Shown here piece after piece: positions 28,098-35,655 of a stretch of DNA of 64,000 bases (position 1 is the first letter of the stretch; every line of letters begins with the position of its first letter). The position numbers and the translations under genes were made by a program. The DNA is from Sphingomonas colocasiae (GTDB lineage Bacteria; Pseudomonadota; Alphaproteobacteria; Sphingomonadales; Sphingomonadaceae), in contig NZ_JAINVV010000008.1 of NCBI RefSeq assembly GCF_019880585.1, positions 372,001 to 436,000 of the forward strand, given 5' to 3'. A model generated the notes under the pieces. It made no database searches. It was not told where the DNA came from and saw only the letters and a list, made by a program, of their open reading frames with translations.

Positions 28098-29677
28098 GCG
28101 ATATCCTTCAGGTGCGGGCGCGCATCGGCGTCCCGTTCATGGATCTCGGCCAGTCCGCGGCCGACATGGCTGCGGCGATAGCCGTAGAGGAAGTAGATGA
28201 TCAGTCCGATCCCGCCCCAGATCGGCAGCACGAGCTGCGCGTCGACAGGCAGGTTCGCAAAGAGGAACAGACACCCGCCGATCGACGCGGGCGCGACGAT
28301 CCAGACGAACGGCACACGGAAAGGCCGCTTCCGGCCGGGCTCGCGGATGCGCAACACCAGCACCGCGACCGCGACCATGAAGAAGGCGAACAACGTGCCG
28401 GAATTGGAGATGTCCGCCAGTTGCCCGATCGGCAGCACCGCCGCCACCGTCGCCACGAACACGCCGGTGACCATGGTGACGACATGCGGGGTGCCGAAGC
28501 GGGGATGGATGCGCGCCAGCTTCTCCGGCAGCAGGCCGTCGCGCGCCATGACGAAGAAGATGCGCGTCTGGCCATACATCATCATCAGCACCACGGAGGG
28601 CAAAGCGAGATTGGCAATCAGGCCGAGCGCGTTACCGACGACGGGCCAGTTTATGGCGCGCAGCACATGCGCCAGCGCCTCGTTCGAACAGACCAGCGCC
28701 TCGCGATTGGCGGGCAGCAGGCAGGCTTCGACGAACCCGGCCGAGCCCGGCATCACGGCCGCGCCATCCGGCCCCGGCACCGGCTGCGCGCCCATCGCGC
28801 CGATCGCGCCGGCGGCCACCGCCACGTAGAAGACCGTGCAGATCGCGAGGCTGCCGATCAGTGCGAGCGGCACGTTGCGCTGCGGGTTCTTCGTCTCCTC
28901 CGCGGCGGTGGAAACCGCGTCGAAGCCGATATAGGCGAAGAAGATCGAGGCTGCCGCGCCGACGATGCCGAAGCCGTGCGCCCCGCCGGTGCCGAACCAG
29001 CCATTGGGCGCGAAGGGCGAGAAATTGCCGGTATCGAGCACGGGAATGGTGAGCGCGATAAAGGCCGTGAGCGCGGCGATCTTGACGACGACGAAGATGG
29101 CGTTGAAGCGCGCGCTCTCACGCGTACCCAGCACCAGCAGGCTGGTGACCGCCAGCGCGATCAGAAAGGCCGGGAGGTTGATCACGCCATGGCTGAAGTC
29201 CAGGCTGGGCAGCACACCGTTCATCGACCAGACCGGCCCGCGCGACAACGCCTGGGGCAAGGCGAAGCCCGTGATGCTTTCCAGCAGCCCCATGAAATAG
29301 CCGGACCATCCGACCGAGACCGCACTGGCCGAAACCGCATATTCGAGCACCAGCGCCCAGCCCACCATCCAGGCGAGCAATTCGCCGATCACCGCATAGC
29401 TGTAGGTATAGGCCGAGCCCGACACCGGGACCATTGCCGCCAGTTCCGAATAGCAGAGCGCCGCGAGCGCACAGATGGAGCCCGCTATGACGAAGCTGAG
29501 CAGCATGCCCGGCCCCGCCTTCTGCGCGGCAGCGGCGGTCAATACGAAGATGCCGGTACCGATGGTAGCGCCGACGCCGAGCAGGACGAGTTGACCGAGG
29601 CCAAGGCTGCGCACCAGCGCCTTTTTCTCGGCCGTGCGGATGATCGCGTCGACGGGTTTGATGCGCCCGAAAATCAT
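28094..29677 (-). CDS. APC-family amino-acid permease (527 residues)
   Basis: This inner-membrane transporter has about 13 hydrophobic segments. The APC signature is clear: LGVGATIGTGIFVLTAAAA in helix 1, SFVIAGSICALAALCYSELA in helix 2 and SAYTYSYAVIGELLAWMVGW in helix 3, with FFAYIGFDAVSTAAEETKNP in helix 6. This matches cationic or basic amino-acid permeases of the YfnA/CAT subgroup. The start at 29677 is chosen because the preceding open frame lacks a ribosome site and the MIFGRIKPVDAI beginning is typical. The last four bases overlap the alanine racemase gene. It diverges from a LysR gene with 192 bases between them, where a TTC-N11-GAA element lies. Confidence 0.92.
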   Translation of the reverse strand: MIFGRIKPVDAIIRTAEKKALVRSLGLGQLVLLGVGATIGTGIFVLTAAAAQKAGPGMLLSFVIAGSICALAALCYSELAAMVPVSGSAYTYSYAVIGELLAWMVGWALVLEYAVSASAVSVGWSGYFMGLLESITGFALPQALSRGPVWSMNGVLPSLDFSHGVINLPAFLIALAVTSLLVLGTRESARFNAIFVVVKIAALTAFIALTIPVLDTGNFSPFAPNGWFGTGGAHGFGIVGAAASIFFAYIGFDAVSTAAEETKNPQRNVPLALIGSLAICTVFYVAVAAGAIGAMGAQPVPGPDGAAVMPGSAGFVEACLLPANREALVCSNEALAHVLRAINWPVVGNALGLIANLALPSVVLMMMYGQTRIFFVMARDGLLPEKLARIHPRFGTPHVVTMVTGVFVATVAAVLPIGQLADISNSGTLFAFFMVAVAVLVLRIREPGRKRPFRVPFVWIVAPASIGGCLFLFANLPVDAQLVLPIWGGIGLIIYFLYGYRRSHVGRGLAEIHERDADARPHLKDIA

Positions 29678-29841
29678 GCTGTGCGTCCCCCTCTGATGTG
29701 GCTTGGCGGACGCACGCAGACGGCAGAGCGCAACATCCCTTCGCGGAAGCGCGATCCCGGCTTGTCCCGGTGTCACATCAATTTATAGTCGTTCTTGTCC
29801 CGCCAGTTCCTCCAGAATTTTCGGGGGTCCGCAAACCACTA

Positions 29842-29858
29842 TTCTTAGGCCTGAGGAA
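29842..29858. promoter_or_regulatory. Candidate LysR-type binding site
   Basis: The sequence TTCTTAGGCCTGAGGAA has TTC and GAA separated by 11 bases around a near-palindrome, fitting the T-N11-A rule for LysR proteins. It lies 11 bases before the LysR start codon in the divergent gap. A related TTC-N11-GAA sequence with the same AGGCCT core lies at 33393-33409. Confidence 0.5.
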
Positions 29859-29869
29859 CAGATGTCCTA

Positions 29870-30781
29870 ATGTTGCGAGAGACGCCGAATCTCGACTGGC
29901 TGCGCGTGTTCACCGAAACCGCCGCGACCGAAAGCTTCGCGCTGGCGGCCCTGCGACTGGGCGTCACGCCCGGTGCGGTGAGCCAGCGGATCAAGGCGCT
30001 GGAATCCTTCCTGCAGATCGACCTGTTCGAACGCTATCCCCGTGGCGTGAAGCTGACCGAAGCGGGCAAACGCTATGCCCAGCGCCTTGCGCCCGCACTG
30101 GAGCAGATCATCGCGGCAACGCGCGAAGTGACCTCCAGCGGCAGCAACAAGACCGTGCGGATCACGATCCTGCCCGCGCTCGCGCAGCTCTGGCTCGGCC
30201 CCAAGATGGAGCATTTCCATACGCTGGATACCGGCGCGAATGTCGAGATCTGGGCCGATCCTGCGATCATCGACCTGCGCACCTCGAATTTCGACATCGC
30301 CATCCGCTGGGGCCGCCCGCCCTTCGCCGGCCTCGATCAGACCGAATTGTTCTTCGACGAGATCGTGCCGGTGGCCAGCCCCAGGCTGATGGAGAGCGCG
30401 GAAGTGGACGAGCGCGGCCTGCCGGTGGGCGCGCCGCTGATGGTCGATCTCTACTGGCAGCATGATTTCACCGACTGGCTCGGCCGCACCGGCCAGACCG
30501 CGCCGCCCACGCTCAACACGCAGACCTTCTCGCTTTATTCGATGACGGTGGAGGCCACGCTGCAGGGGCGCGGCTTCATGATGGGCCATACGTCGCTGGT
30601 GGGCGATCTGCTCGCCGATGGACGGCTGGTCGCGCTCTCGGAACGCCGTGTGACCTCGAGCAACCAGTTCTATCTGCTGACCAAGTCCGCCACGCCGCTG
30701 TCGGACGCGGCGCAGAACTTCGCCAACTGGCTGGTCGAACAGGCCCAGCCCGGCCAGGCGCAAGCAGAATTGAACGAATAG
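29870..30781 (+). CDS. LysR-family transcriptional regulator (GcvA-like)
   Basis: This is a 303-residue regulator. The N-terminal winged helix-turn-helix spans about 6-65 (NLDWLRVFTETAATESFALAALRLGVTPGAVSQRIKALE, read in pieces). The signature FERYPRGVKLTEAGKRYA follows, then a LysR substrate-binding domain (about 90-295). The overall pattern resembles GcvA and other amino-acid-responsive LysR regulators. It diverges from the permease-alanine racemase operon, the classical arrangement for a LysR protein controlling its neighbour in response to the transported compound. A second candidate site between PhyH and kbl suggests it may also act there. A GAGGAA lies 12 bases before the ATG, a rather long spacing. 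Confidence 0.9.
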   Translation: MLRETPNLDWLRVFTETAATESFALAALRLGVTPGAVSQRIKALESFLQIDLFERYPRGVKLTEAGKRYAQRLAPALEQIIAATREVTSSGSNKTVRITILPALAQLWLGPKMEHFHTLDTGANVEIWADPAIIDLRTSNFDIAIRWGRPPFAGLDQTELFFDEIVPVASPRLMESAEVDERGLPVGAPLMVDLYWQHDFTDWLGRTGQTAPPTLNTQTFSLYSMTVEATLQGRGFMMGHTSLVGDLLADGRLVALSERRVTSSNQFYLLTKSATPLSDAAQNFANWLVEQAQPGQAQAELNE

Positions 30782-30836
30782 AGCGATTTGCAGTTCGAAG
30801 AAATCATCGAACGGCTCGAACCGCAGGCCAGTGAAG

Positions 30837-31001
30837 CTGGAGCGGACTGCGCAAATCCTGAATCGGGAAGTCCGCTCCAGATATTTGTGATCGCATCGTT
30901 TTTACGGAAAACCGGCTCCCGCTTTTCCGATGCTCCAAAATCGCGACAGGACGAAAGCGTGGGCATGGCGTGATCCGCTTCTGGCGGATCACGCCATGCC
31001 C
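30837..31001. repeat. Array of three intergenic palindromes
   Basis: Three stem-loops follow one another between convergent genes. CTGGAGCGGACT / AGTCCGCTCCAG spans 30837-30880. GCATCG ... CGGAAAA / TTTTCCG ATGC spans about 30893-30933. A perfect 18-base stem with five-base loop TTCTG spans 30961-30978 and 30984-31001 (arm GGGCATGGCGTGATCCGC). No T-tract follows any of them. The middle one resembles a palindrome widespread in alphaproteobacteria. No gene lies in 30782-31061. Confidence 0.75.
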
Positions 31002-31061
31002 CAGTGAGCGACGGCCTTGCCCGACGCCGTGCCCGTATTCGGGTTCACGGCGCTGGGAGGT

Positions 31062-32387
31062 TCAATCGCGAACGAAGTGCAGCGTATCGAAGCGCTTGCG
31101 GAACGCGGTGGCGCGTTCGGCGGTCGCCGCGGCGTCGTTACCGGTCAGGCCCGCCACGATCAGATCTGCGAGTTCGGGCATGTCGGCCGCGGTCATGCCC
31201 CAGCGGACGATCTCGGGTGTACCGAGACGGAGGCCGTTGAAATCACCTTCGACCGGATCGATCGGCAGGCCGATGCCCGAGGTGAGGATATTGGCCTGGC
31301 GCAGCTTCTTGGCCGCAGCGTGGCCGCCGCCGAAAGAGGCGGCCTCGATGACGAGCTGCTGCGACTCCGTGAAGCCCCGCGCCTTGCCGAACACGGGAAT
31401 GCCGCGCTCGTCCAGGCTGCGCGCCAGCGCCTGCGCGCTCTCGCGCATTTCCTTGGCATAAGCGGGCCCGTAAGCCTTCCAGTCGAGCAGCGCGAGCGCG
31501 AGCGAGGCGGTCTTGGCGGCATCGAAGTTGGCGGTGAGGCCGGGATAGGCGATCGCCTCGATCCGCTCGGCCAGCGCGGCGTCGTTGGTCACCAGCAGGC
31601 CCGAAGGCGGTCCGCCGAGGCTCTTATAAGCGCTGCAGCCGAGCAGGTGCGCACCTTCCTCGAGCGGCTGCTGCCACTCGTGGCCGACGATCATGCCGCA
31701 GATATGCGCGGCGTCGAACAACACATAGGCGCCCACCTCGTCCGCGATGGCGCGGATCTCGCGGATCGGATGCCGCCACAGGTTGACGCTGCCGCCGATG
31801 GTGATGAGCTTGGGTTTCACCTGACGGGCAAGCTCCGCCAGTGCGGCGACGTCGACCGTATAATTGTCGGCATCGACCGGGGCGCTATGGACGTTCAGGC
31901 CGTAGAGGCCGGCCGCGCCCGGCGCGTGATGGGTGACGTGGCCGCCGATCGAGCCGGGCGGCGCGATGATGGCATCGCCGGGCTTGCAGGTGGCCATGAA
32001 GGCATAGAGATTGGCCATCGCGCCCGAATTGACGCGGATTTCCGCATAGCGCGCGCCGAACACTTCAGCGGTCAGTTCGGCGGCGAGGATCTCGATCTGC
32101 TCGATCGCTTCGAGACCCATTTCATATTTGTCGCCGGGATAACCGAGCGACGGGCGCGTACCGATGCCGCTGGCGAGCAGTTGCTCCGCGCGCGGGTTCA
32201 TCGTGTTGGTCGCGGGATTGAGATTGATGCAGCCGACGTCATGGATCTGACGGTTTTCCTCGATCAGCTCGACGAGGCGCGCATCGACCTGATCGACGCT
32301 GCTGCCCGCGATCGACGCCGCGACCGACTGAACGAGATTTTCACTCCCCTCCCCAACCCAGGGGCGCCGTGCCAGCATCGTCATCAT
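31062..32387 (-). CDS. Serine hydroxymethyltransferase-like PLP enzyme with divergent active site
   Basis: This 441-residue fold-I PLP enzyme is plainly of the SHMT family (YPGDKYEMGLEAIEQIE, VNSGAMANLYAF, FDAAHICGMIVGHEWQQP, FNGLRLGTPEIVRWGM). However, the PLP-lysine segment reads CSAYKSLGGPPSG (K255) where true SHMT has T-T-H-K-T-L-R-G-P-R-G-G. The missing His/Thr and Arg suggest it does not use tetrahydrofolate in the usual way. Family branches of this kind act as beta-hydroxy-amino-acid or alpha-methylserine aldolases. It lies 77 bases downstream of the PhyH dioxygenase and across from kbl and an SDR. A role as an aldolase that releases glycine or serine from a hydroxylated amino acid fits the setting, but this is inference. 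AAGGA precedes the ATG pair at 32387/32384. Confidence 0.85.
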   Translation of the reverse strand: MMTMLARRPWVGEGSENLVQSVAASIAGSSVDQVDARLVELIEENRQIHDVGCINLNPATNTMNPRAEQLLASGIGTRPSLGYPGDKYEMGLEAIEQIEILAAELTAEVFGARYAEIRVNSGAMANLYAFMATCKPGDAIIAPPGSIGGHVTHHAPGAAGLYGLNVHSAPVDADNYTVDVAALAELARQVKPKLITIGGSVNLWRHPIREIRAIADEVGAYVLFDAAHICGMIVGHEWQQPLEEGAHLLGCSAYKSLGGPPSGLLVTNDAALAERIEAIAYPGLTANFDAAKTASLALALLDWKAYGPAYAKEMRESAQALARSLDERGIPVFGKARGFTESQQLVIEAASFGGGHAAAKKLRQANILTSGIGLPIDPVEGDFNGLRLGTPEIVRWGMTAADMPELADLIVAGLTGNDAAATAERATAFRKRFDTLHFVRD

Positions 32388-32464
32388 CTATCCTTGAATG
32401 AGGGCGCGGATGCGGCGCCGCGAAGTGCCGCATCCGCCAGGTCGTTTTGCGAAACCCGCCGAAA

Positions 32465-33250
32465 TCAGGCGGCGATCTGGTCCAGCAGGCAATTGTCGGC
32501 GAGCGGACGGATCGGCGTCAGATCGCGGTGATGCTGGTGATCGGCCCGGTCGGTCTTGGTCAGGGCATTGGTGACCGGGTTCGCGATCATCGAGAAGATG
32601 CTGCGGTTCCACGGCGACATGTTGGGCGGCGAACCGTGCAGCATGCAGTCACCGAAGATCAGCGCGGTGCCGGCCTTGCCGGTGATCGACTGGAGATCGC
32701 AATTTTCGGAAACCCTGCGGACGTCCTTCTCCTCGATCACCCAGAGCGGCCAGCTGGTCGAGACGGTGTCGTGCCAGGTGCCGAGATGGCCGAACTTCTG
32801 CGAACCCTTGAAGAAATAGAGCGGGCCGTTGAACTCGTTCACATCGTCCAGGAAGATGTGGAGGTTGAGAGCGAGCGGCTCGGGCACGCCATCCTCGTGA
32901 TGGTGCGTCGAGAAATCCTGATGCCACTGCCACTGTTCGCCGTCGAACGCGGCCTTCACATTGATCTTGGCCTGCTGGACGTAGAGATCTTCGCCGCGGA
33001 GCTGCTGCGCGGGCTCGATCAGGCGCGGATGACGCACGACCCTGGCGAAGATTTCGTCGCGCAGGTGAAGACCGGTCGCCATGCGGACGACATCGCTCTT
33101 CTTCTCGCGGATGTTGGTGGGAACGTCCTGCGCGAACACGCGGTCTGCCGCGGCGCGGATCTGCGCAACCTCCTCGGCCGAGAACAGCTCGGGAAGAATG
33201 AGGAATCCATTCTGCTGAAATTCCTCGATGCGCTCCTGCGAAAGTTTCAT
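32465..33250 (-). CDS. PhyH-family Fe(II)/2-oxoglutarate dioxygenase, amino-acid hydroxylase-like
   Basis: This 261-residue non-heme iron oxygenase has the 2-His-1-Asp triad H110-Q-D112 (in WQWHQDF) and H205 (in CMLHGSPPNMS), plus R216 for 2-oxoglutarate. The HEDGVPEPLALNLHIFLDD segment and the NGPLYFFKGSQ turn resemble ectoine hydroxylase and, from memory, the trans-4-proline hydroxylase of Dactylosporangium (shared feel of VRHPRLI, KINVKA and WHQD). It therefore probably hydroxylates a free amino or imino acid. It diverges from kbl and leads a unit with the SHMT-like gene. Either proline (feeding the hydroxyproline operon) or a beta-carbon (feeding aldolase and Kbl) is a reasonable target. 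Confidence 0.87.
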   Translation of the reverse strand: MKLSQERIEEFQQNGFLILPELFSAEEVAQIRAAADRVFAQDVPTNIREKKSDVVRMATGLHLRDEIFARVVRHPRLIEPAQQLRGEDLYVQQAKINVKAAFDGEQWQWHQDFSTHHHEDGVPEPLALNLHIFLDDVNEFNGPLYFFKGSQKFGHLGTWHDTVSTSWPLWVIEEKDVRRVSENCDLQSITGKAGTALIFGDCMLHGSPPNMSPWNRSIFSMIANPVTNALTKTDRADHQHHRDLTPIRPLADNCLLDQIAA

Positions 33251-33560
33251 GTTCTGCTCCTGCCGGCCGTTCCGACCATTTTCTTCGCTGATGCCGGTTC
33301 GCGGTCCGCGGCGCCGGCTGCAATCACCCGCCTCCTTTCCTAAAATCCGCAGCCGGCATCAAACCAGAAATCTTGGGGTGATGAGTCAGTATTTCTAGGC
33401 CTTCTGGAATCCGGCCGCTGTGAAATTTCCTTGAATTGGCACAGTCGAGACTATAGCCATTCTATCACAGAAAGCAGCATCCACCGTTACGGCATCTGGT
33501 TTTCAGCATGGCAAACCATACCACAGCCGCAGTTTTTCTCTCTAGCGACGAGTGACGCGA
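33251..33560. promoter_or_regulatory. Divergent promoter region of phyH and kbl, with LysR-type site
   Basis: This is a 310-base AT-richer gap without a gene. At 33393-33409 it holds TTCTAGGCCTTCTGGAA, a TTC-N11-GAA element sharing AGGCCT with the one at 29842-29858. Further toward kbl are AT-rich stretches that should hold the kbl promoter, but no confident -35/-10 pair was recognised. A TGGCAC at about 33438 lacks the sigma-54 -12 GC. Confidence 0.5.
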
Positions 33561-34787
33561 ATGACCGGCGAGACCCAGTTTATCGATCGTGTACGCGAGG
33601 CGCTGGCCGGCATCGAGGCGGCCGGGCTGACCAAGCCGGAACGGGTGCTGCTCTCCGCTCAGGGCCCGGAGATCACCGTCGCCCGCAAGGACGGCAGCAC
33701 CGCGGATGCGATCAATTTCTGCGCGAACAACTATCTCGGGCTCGCCTCCGATCCGCGGGTCGTGGCCGCAGCGGCGGAAGCCATGCGAAGCTGGGGCTCG
33801 GGCGCGGCGGCGGCGCGCTTCATCTGCGGCACCCAGGGCGTCCACAAGGAACTGGAAGCCGCGCTCGCCAGCTATCTCGGCTTCGATGACGCGATCCTGT
33901 TCGCCGCATGTTTCGATGCGAACGGCGCGGTGTTCGAGCCGCTGTTCGAGGAACAGGACGCGATCGTGTCCGACACGCTCAACCATGCCTCGATCATCGA
34001 CGGCATAAGGCTGAGCAAGGCGAAGCGCTACCGCTTCGCAACCAGCGACATGGCGGATCTGGAGCGGCAGCTGAAGGCCGCCCGCGCCGATGGCGCGCGC
34101 ACGATCGTGATCGCAACCGACGGCGTGTTCTCGATGGACGGCCATATCGCCAACCTGCCGACGATCACCGCGCTTGCCGCCCGCTATGGCGCGCTGGTGA
34201 TGGTCGACGACTGCCACGCCACCGGGCATCTCGGGCCGGAGGGGCGCGGGACGCCCGCGTTGCACGGCGTGGACGGCCGGATCGACATCCTCACCGGCAC
34301 CTTCGGCAAGACGCTGGGCGGCGGCCTGGGCGGCTTCATCTGCGCGGCGCGCGAAGTGATCGCCCTGCTGCGCCAGCGCGCGCGACCCTATCTGTTTTCC
34401 AACAGCCTTTCGCCCGCGACGTGCGGCGCGGCGCTGGAGGCGATCCGCATCGCGCGATCGGGCGAAGGCGATGCGCTGCGCCAGCAACTCGCCGCGAACC
34501 GCAAGCAGTTCCGCGAGGGCATGGCGGCGGCGGGCTTCGACCTTGCACTAGGCGAGACGCCGATCATCCCCGTGCTGCTGGGCGACGATCGGGCCGCGCA
34601 GGAAATGGCGGCGCTGCTGCTGGAGGCAGGTATCTACGTCACCGGCTTCTCCTATCCGGTGGTGCCCAAGGGCAAGGCACGGATCCGCGTGCAGCTCTGC
34701 GCGAAGCACAGCCCCGACCAGATCACACGTGCCATCGAGACGTTCGTGACAGTTCGCGACACGATGGCTGCAAACGGGAGTCGATGA
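33561..34787 (+). CDS. kbl: Glycine C-acetyltransferase (2-amino-3-ketobutyrate CoA ligase)
   Basis: This 408-residue alpha-oxoamine synthase cleaves 2-amino-3-oxobutanoate with CoA to glycine and acetyl-CoA, in the cytoplasm. It aligns by eye along its whole length with E. coli Kbl: INFCANNYLGLA, ARFICGTQ, HKELE, DTLNHASIIDGIRL, TDGVFSMDG, PLP lysine K250 in TGTFGKTLGG, and RPYLFSNSL. Small differences include DDCHATGH for DDSHAVGF. The ATG at 33561 is preferred to a GTG three codons earlier. No threonine dehydrogenase (tdh) is next to it. Instead an SDR gene overlaps it closely, so the 3-oxo substrate is probably supplied by that SDR. It is divergent from the PhyH gene. Confidence 0.93.
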   Translation: MTGETQFIDRVREALAGIEAAGLTKPERVLLSAQGPEITVARKDGSTADAINFCANNYLGLASDPRVVAAAAEAMRSWGSGAAAARFICGTQGVHKELEAALASYLGFDDAILFAACFDANGAVFEPLFEEQDAIVSDTLNHASIIDGIRLSKAKRYRFATSDMADLERQLKAARADGARTIVIATDGVFSMDGHIANLPTITALAARYGALVMVDDCHATGHLGPEGRGTPALHGVDGRIDILTGTFGKTLGGGLGGFICAAREVIALLRQRARPYLFSNSLSPATCGAALEAIRIARSGEGDALRQQLAANRKQFREGMAAAGFDLALGETPIIPVLLGDDRAAQEMAALLLEAGIYVTGFSYPVVPKGKARIRVQLCAKHSPDQITRAIETFVTVRDTMAANGSR

Positions 34788-34789
34788 CC

Positions 34790-35569
34790 ATGGCGGACGA
34801 TTTCACGGGACAGGCGGCGCTGGTGACCGGCGGCGCGAGCGGGCTCGGGCGCGCGATCGCGCGCGCCTTTGCCGCGGCGGGCGCCAAGGTCGCGGTGGCC
34901 GACCGCAACAGCGAGGCCACTGCGCACGAGGTGGAGCATCTCCGCACGATGGGCTGCGAGGCCCTTGCGATCGACGTGGACGTGACGGATTCCGCGCAGG
35001 TGCAGGCCATGATCGACCGGACCGTCGAGACGTTCGGCGCGCTGGATGTGCTCGTCCACAGCGCGGGAGTCGGTGTGGAGCGGCGCTTCCTCGACACCAC
35101 CGACGAGGAATGGCGGCGGATCATCGACATCGATCTGAGCGGCAGCTTCTACTGCATGCGCGCCGCGGGGCGGGTGATGGCCGCGAAGGGCTATGGCAGG
35201 ATCGTCCTGCTCTCCTCCACCGCGGGGATGCGAGGCGGGACCGCGCGCGCGGCCTATGGCGCGGCGAAGAGCGGCGTGATCAATCTGACGCAGGTGCTTG
35301 CGGTGGAGCTGGCCGAGCAGGGCGTGACGGTGAACGCGCTCGCCCCCGGGGCGATCGAGACCGAACTGGTGCAACGGATGCACTCGCCCGAGACGCGCAA
35401 GAACTATCGCCGCGCAGTCCCGATGGACCGCTACGGCACCCCCGAAGAGGTGGCCCACGCCGCGCTCTATCTGGCGAGCCCGGGGGCCAGCTATGTGACG
35501 GGGCATATCCTGGCGGTGGATGGCGGATTTCTGGCCGCAGGCCTGCTCAACAAACCGAACGACACTTAG
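34790..35569 (+). CDS. Short-chain dehydrogenase/reductase (SDR)
   Basis: This 259-residue classical SDR has the Rossmann motif TGGASGLG (13-20), Asp38 after the second strand (favouring NAD over NADP), HSAGVG, Ser142/143, catalytic Y156-x3-K160 (YGAAK) and a C-terminal TGHILAVDGGF. GGGAG nine bases before the ATG at 34790 supports this start; an ATG at 34784 overlapping the kbl stop is also possible. Coupling to kbl suggests it oxidises a 3-hydroxy amino acid to the 3-oxo acid that Kbl splits, taking the place of threonine dehydrogenase. This is inference, since SDR substrate range cannot be read from motifs. Confidence 0.9.
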   Translation: MADDFTGQAALVTGGASGLGRAIARAFAAAGAKVAVADRNSEATAHEVEHLRTMGCEALAIDVDVTDSAQVQAMIDRTVETFGALDVLVHSAGVGVERRFLDTTDEEWRRIIDIDLSGSFYCMRAAGRVMAAKGYGRIVLLSSTAGMRGGTARAAYGAAKSGVINLTQVLAVELAEQGVTVNALAPGAIETELVQRMHSPETRKNYRRAVPMDRYGTPEEVAHAALYLASPGASYVTGHILAVDGGFLAAGLLNKPNDT

Positions 35570-35585
35570 GACATCTGGCGCTCGC

Positions 35586-35604
35586 CCCCAGCTTTATTGC
35601 GTTG
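35586..35604 (+). promoter_or_regulatory. Conserved element, copy b
   Basis: The plus strand reads CCCCAGCTTTATTGCGTTG, followed by TCTCGCGCC. It differs from copy c at one base within the 19-base core, and the similarity continues past it. It lies 52 bases before the M19 dipeptidase start and 17 bases after the SDR stop, so the M19 gene may have its own promoter. Confidence 0.6.
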
Positions 35605-35655
35605 TCTCGCGCCGGCATGGTCACCCATTACGGCGCCACCAAAGGGAGACGCATG

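Noticed and set aside
33438-33453. TGGCAC followed by sequence resembling a sigma-54 promoter near kbl
   Set aside because: The -12 element reads AC instead of GC, and no activator sites are near.
33561-35569. Sphingolipid synthesis pair (serine palmitoyltransferase plus ketoreductase)
   Set aside because: The oxoamine synthase matches Kbl over its full length (FICGTQ, DTLNHASIIDG), not Spt.
29861-35577. Shared 12-mer CAGATGTCCTAA (29861-29872 plus; inverted at 35566-35577)
   Set aside because: In 64 kb many 12-base matches occur by chance, and the second copy overlaps a stop codon.
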